The notes under the pieces are model-generated. The model saw nothing but the letters and a program-made list of their open reading frames with translations, did not search any database and was not told the DNA's origin. A stretch of 7,697 nucleotides of DNA, taken from Bacteroidota bacterium (GTDB lineage: Bacteria; Bacteroidota; Ignavibacteria; Kapaibacteriales; UBA2268). How positions within the stretch are numbered: the stretch's first letter is position 1; every line of letters begins with the position of its first letter. The position numbers and the translations under genes are program-made. The stretch lies in NCBI GenBank assembly GCA_017428585.1, contig JAFRQN010000141.1:1-7697 (forward strand), given 5' to 3'. Positions 6,437-7,697 of this stretch are shown here, in pieces.

Positions 6437-7465
6437 TTATGCCGTCTGCCCTATAATATTTACAAGTGCTTGTTCTATAATTAATTTTGAATTGTTAGAA
6501 GTAGACTTTAAATTTTTATCAGCTTCAGCAAGGATTAAAAAGACTTTACTAATATCTTCAGAATTATATAATTTGCTTGCTTTAACATAATCACCAAAGA
6601 AATAAGCACTTCTTAATCCTATTCGACGTATTAATTCATCTTTTGTAAAAACATTTTGCATTTGTAATTCTTGCAATTTCCAAACTTTAATAAAAAAATC
6701 TCTTAATAAAGTTATTATTAAAATTTCCTGCGATGAAATACTTAATAAATTATTCATAATAGATATACTCAAGAGCATATTTCTATTCCCTACTGATTTT
6801 ATTAAATCAAAAACAGAATATTGTTTTGAATTACCAGATATATTAATAACGTCTTGTAAAGAAATATATTGTTTACCTATATAAAATAATAATATTTTTT
6901 CTATTTCATTGGCAAGCATACTTAAATTAGAATCCGTTTGTGCAACTATTAACTCCGCTGTTTCAAGATCAATATTTACATCATTTTCTTTAAATCTATT
7001 TATTACCCAAGCAGGCAGTTTATCATCATAAGGGACTTGAAATTCAAAAGCATAGTCCTTTAATAGCTTATAAGGAAGAGTAGAAAAGTCTAATTTTTCA
7101 TTTTCTAATGAAGCAGCTAAAATTAAACAGGTTGTTGGATTTGGATGTTCTAAATAATTAATTAAATTCTGATTAACTACATTAGTTTTTTTCTTTTTTT
7201 CAAATAGTTTATTAAAACGTCTTACAACAACTATTCTATTTTCTGTCAACATGGAACATTGTGATGCAGCATCAACTATTGACATTTGAGAGCATTCTTT
7301 ATCATCAGCATCTAAATAAATATATTCACTTCTATCATTTCCATTTTTCATCAAATTACTTATTAATTTACTTAACATTTCATCTATAGAAAATGTATCA
7401 TTCCCATATAATAGAATTATAGGAAGTTGGAGATTAAGAAGCTCTTTTTTTGTAAACTTTGTCAT
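6437..7465 (-). CDS. holA: DNA polymerase III subunit delta
   Basis: This 342-residue protein has the usual length and layout of the clamp-loader delta subunit, the wrench that opens the beta sliding clamp during replication. Domain I (about 14-145) has the start ILLYGNDTFSIDEML (17-31), the family's SMLTENRIVVVRRFNKL segment (71-87) and the TCLILAASLENEKLDF strand (112-127). Domain II has LPAWVINRFKENDVNID (150-166) and the sensor-like stretch AELIVAQTDSNLSMLANEIEKILLF (170-194). Domain III (about 211-342) has SVFDLIKSVGNRN (217-229), LLRDFFIKVWKL (253-264), YFFGDYVKASKLY (288-300) and the final AEADKNLKSTSNN (313-325). Delta has no functional Walker site, so its absence is normal. The ATG at 7463-7465 is supported by the domain start and by an SD-like AAGG 4 bases before it, unusual in this window. 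The FeoB-like gene follows 4 bases after the stop. Confidence 0.92.
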   Translation of the reverse strand: MTKFTKKELLNLQLPIILLYGNDTFSIDEMLSKLISNLMKNGNDRSEYIYLDADDKECSQMSIVDAASQCSMLTENRIVVVRRFNKLFEKKKKTNVVNQNLINYLEHPNPTTCLILAASLENEKLDFSTLPYKLLKDYAFEFQVPYDDKLPAWVINRFKENDVNIDLETAELIVAQTDSNLSMLANEIEKILLFYIGKQYISLQDVINISGNSKQYSVFDLIKSVGNRNMLLSISIMNNLLSISSQEILIITLLRDFFIKVWKLQELQMQNVFTKDELIRRIGLRSAYFFGDYVKASKLYNSEDISKVFLILAEADKNLKSTSNNSKLIIEQALVNIIGQTA

Positions 7466-7582
7466 ATTACCTTGTTTTTTTAATTATTTAGCTTTTTTGT
7501 TTTTATAAAATATCAAAAACAGAAAAATTTAAACAATAGGTTTATATTTAAATATTTTTTTATAAATATTTAACGAGATATA

Positions 7583-7590
7583 CAAACTTA
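7583..7590 (-). promoter_or_regulatory. Putative -7 promoter element for holA and the FeoB-like gene
   Basis: Read on the - strand the site is TAAGTTTG, a full match to TAnnTTTG. It would give a leader of about 110 bases before the holA ATG at 7465. No TTG lies at the expected -33 distance; the nearest is about 29 bases upstream, at 7620-7622. It is the only full match I found in this intergenic stretch, but the consensus is short and A/T-rich, so support is modest. Confidence 0.35.
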
Positions 7591-7618
7591 CAAAGTTTTT
7601 AATTTTCCATTTTTATTA

Positions 7619-7648
7619 TCAAATAATTTCTAAAATAATATTATTTGA
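7619..7648. repeat. Inverted repeat TCAAATAAT-N12-ATTATTTGA upstream of the putative holA promoter
   Basis: A perfect 9-bp dyad (7619-7627 and 7640-7648) with a 12-base spacer contains one G:C pair in each arm. It sits about 28 bases upstream of the putative -7 element on the - strand, where a regulator could bind. It does not match a Fur box. In DNA this rich in A/T such a dyad can arise by chance. Confidence 0.3.
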
Positions 7649-7697
7649 ATAATTTTCAAAATTTTATTTTTTTTCTTTTTTTTATAAAAAAAAAATT

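Larger units (their letters stand above)
7466..7697. other. Non-coding A/T-rich region upstream of holA
   Basis: All frames on both strands are broken by frequent stops and no start leads to a plausible protein. The region holds a possible holA promoter (7583-7590) and A/T-rich dyads, including an all-A/T 10-bp stem (7548-7557 with 7564-7573, 6-base loop) that would lie in the holA leader. It ends in homopolymer tracts: T8 at 7676-7683 and A10 at 7686-7695. No tRNA-like or riboswitch-like fold is apparent by eye. Confidence 0.7.

Noticed and set aside
7548..7573. All-A/T 10-bp stem with 6-base loop as a terminator or riboswitch
   Set aside because: It has no G:C pairs, so it is weak, and it is expected by chance in such A/T-rich DNA. 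It is mentioned only within the non-coding region entry.
7676..7697. T8-AT-A10 tract at the window end as a terminator of a neighbouring gene
   Set aside because: There is no G:C-bearing stem and no gene end is visible next to it; it is treated as a homopolymer tract.

Overview
The window is strongly A+T-rich: most 60-base lines I sampled carry only about 10 to 16 G/C. It reads as chromosomal DNA of a low-GC member of the Bacteroidota, probably near the Bacteroidales. Three things support this. A secreted protein ends in a type IX secretion (T9SS) type A sorting domain. Start codons are mostly preceded by A-rich stretches rather than Shine-Dalgarno motifs. Putative promoters fit the Bacteroidota -7 pattern TAnnTTTG. 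I cannot name a species. I see no mobile element, CRISPR array, tRNA or rRNA.

Left part (1-2803, + strand): the 3' end of a family 9 glycosyltransferase (LPS/glycan heptosyltransferase-like) is cut by the window edge. A 762-residue exported deiminase of the agmatine deiminase / Porphyromonas-type peptidylarginine deiminase superfamily follows. It has a signal peptide, a deiminase core with all recognisable active-site motifs, an Ig-like spacer and a T9SS sorting domain. A long perfect hairpin with a T-run closes this unit.

Middle part (2849-5163, + strand): a putative promoter is followed by a tight three-gene operon with gaps of 29 and 23 bases. It encodes a VTC-type polyphosphate polymerase domain protein, a DUF4956 multi-pass inner-membrane protein and a DUF2490-type outer-membrane beta-barrel. 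Together they look like an envelope-spanning module that makes an anionic polymer at the inner membrane and adds an outer-membrane component. The exact function is not established, and this is the best candidate for an under-described system here.

Right part (5167-7697, - strand): holA (DNA polymerase III delta subunit) is followed after 4 bases by a FeoB-like transporter. That protein consists only of the membrane core: the N-terminal GTPase domain is absent, and several normally conserved membrane motifs are altered. This pair runs toward the polyphosphate operon, with only 3 bases between the two convergent stop codons and no terminator between them. The last 232 bases are non-coding and very A/T-rich; they hold a possible holA promoter and weak dyads.
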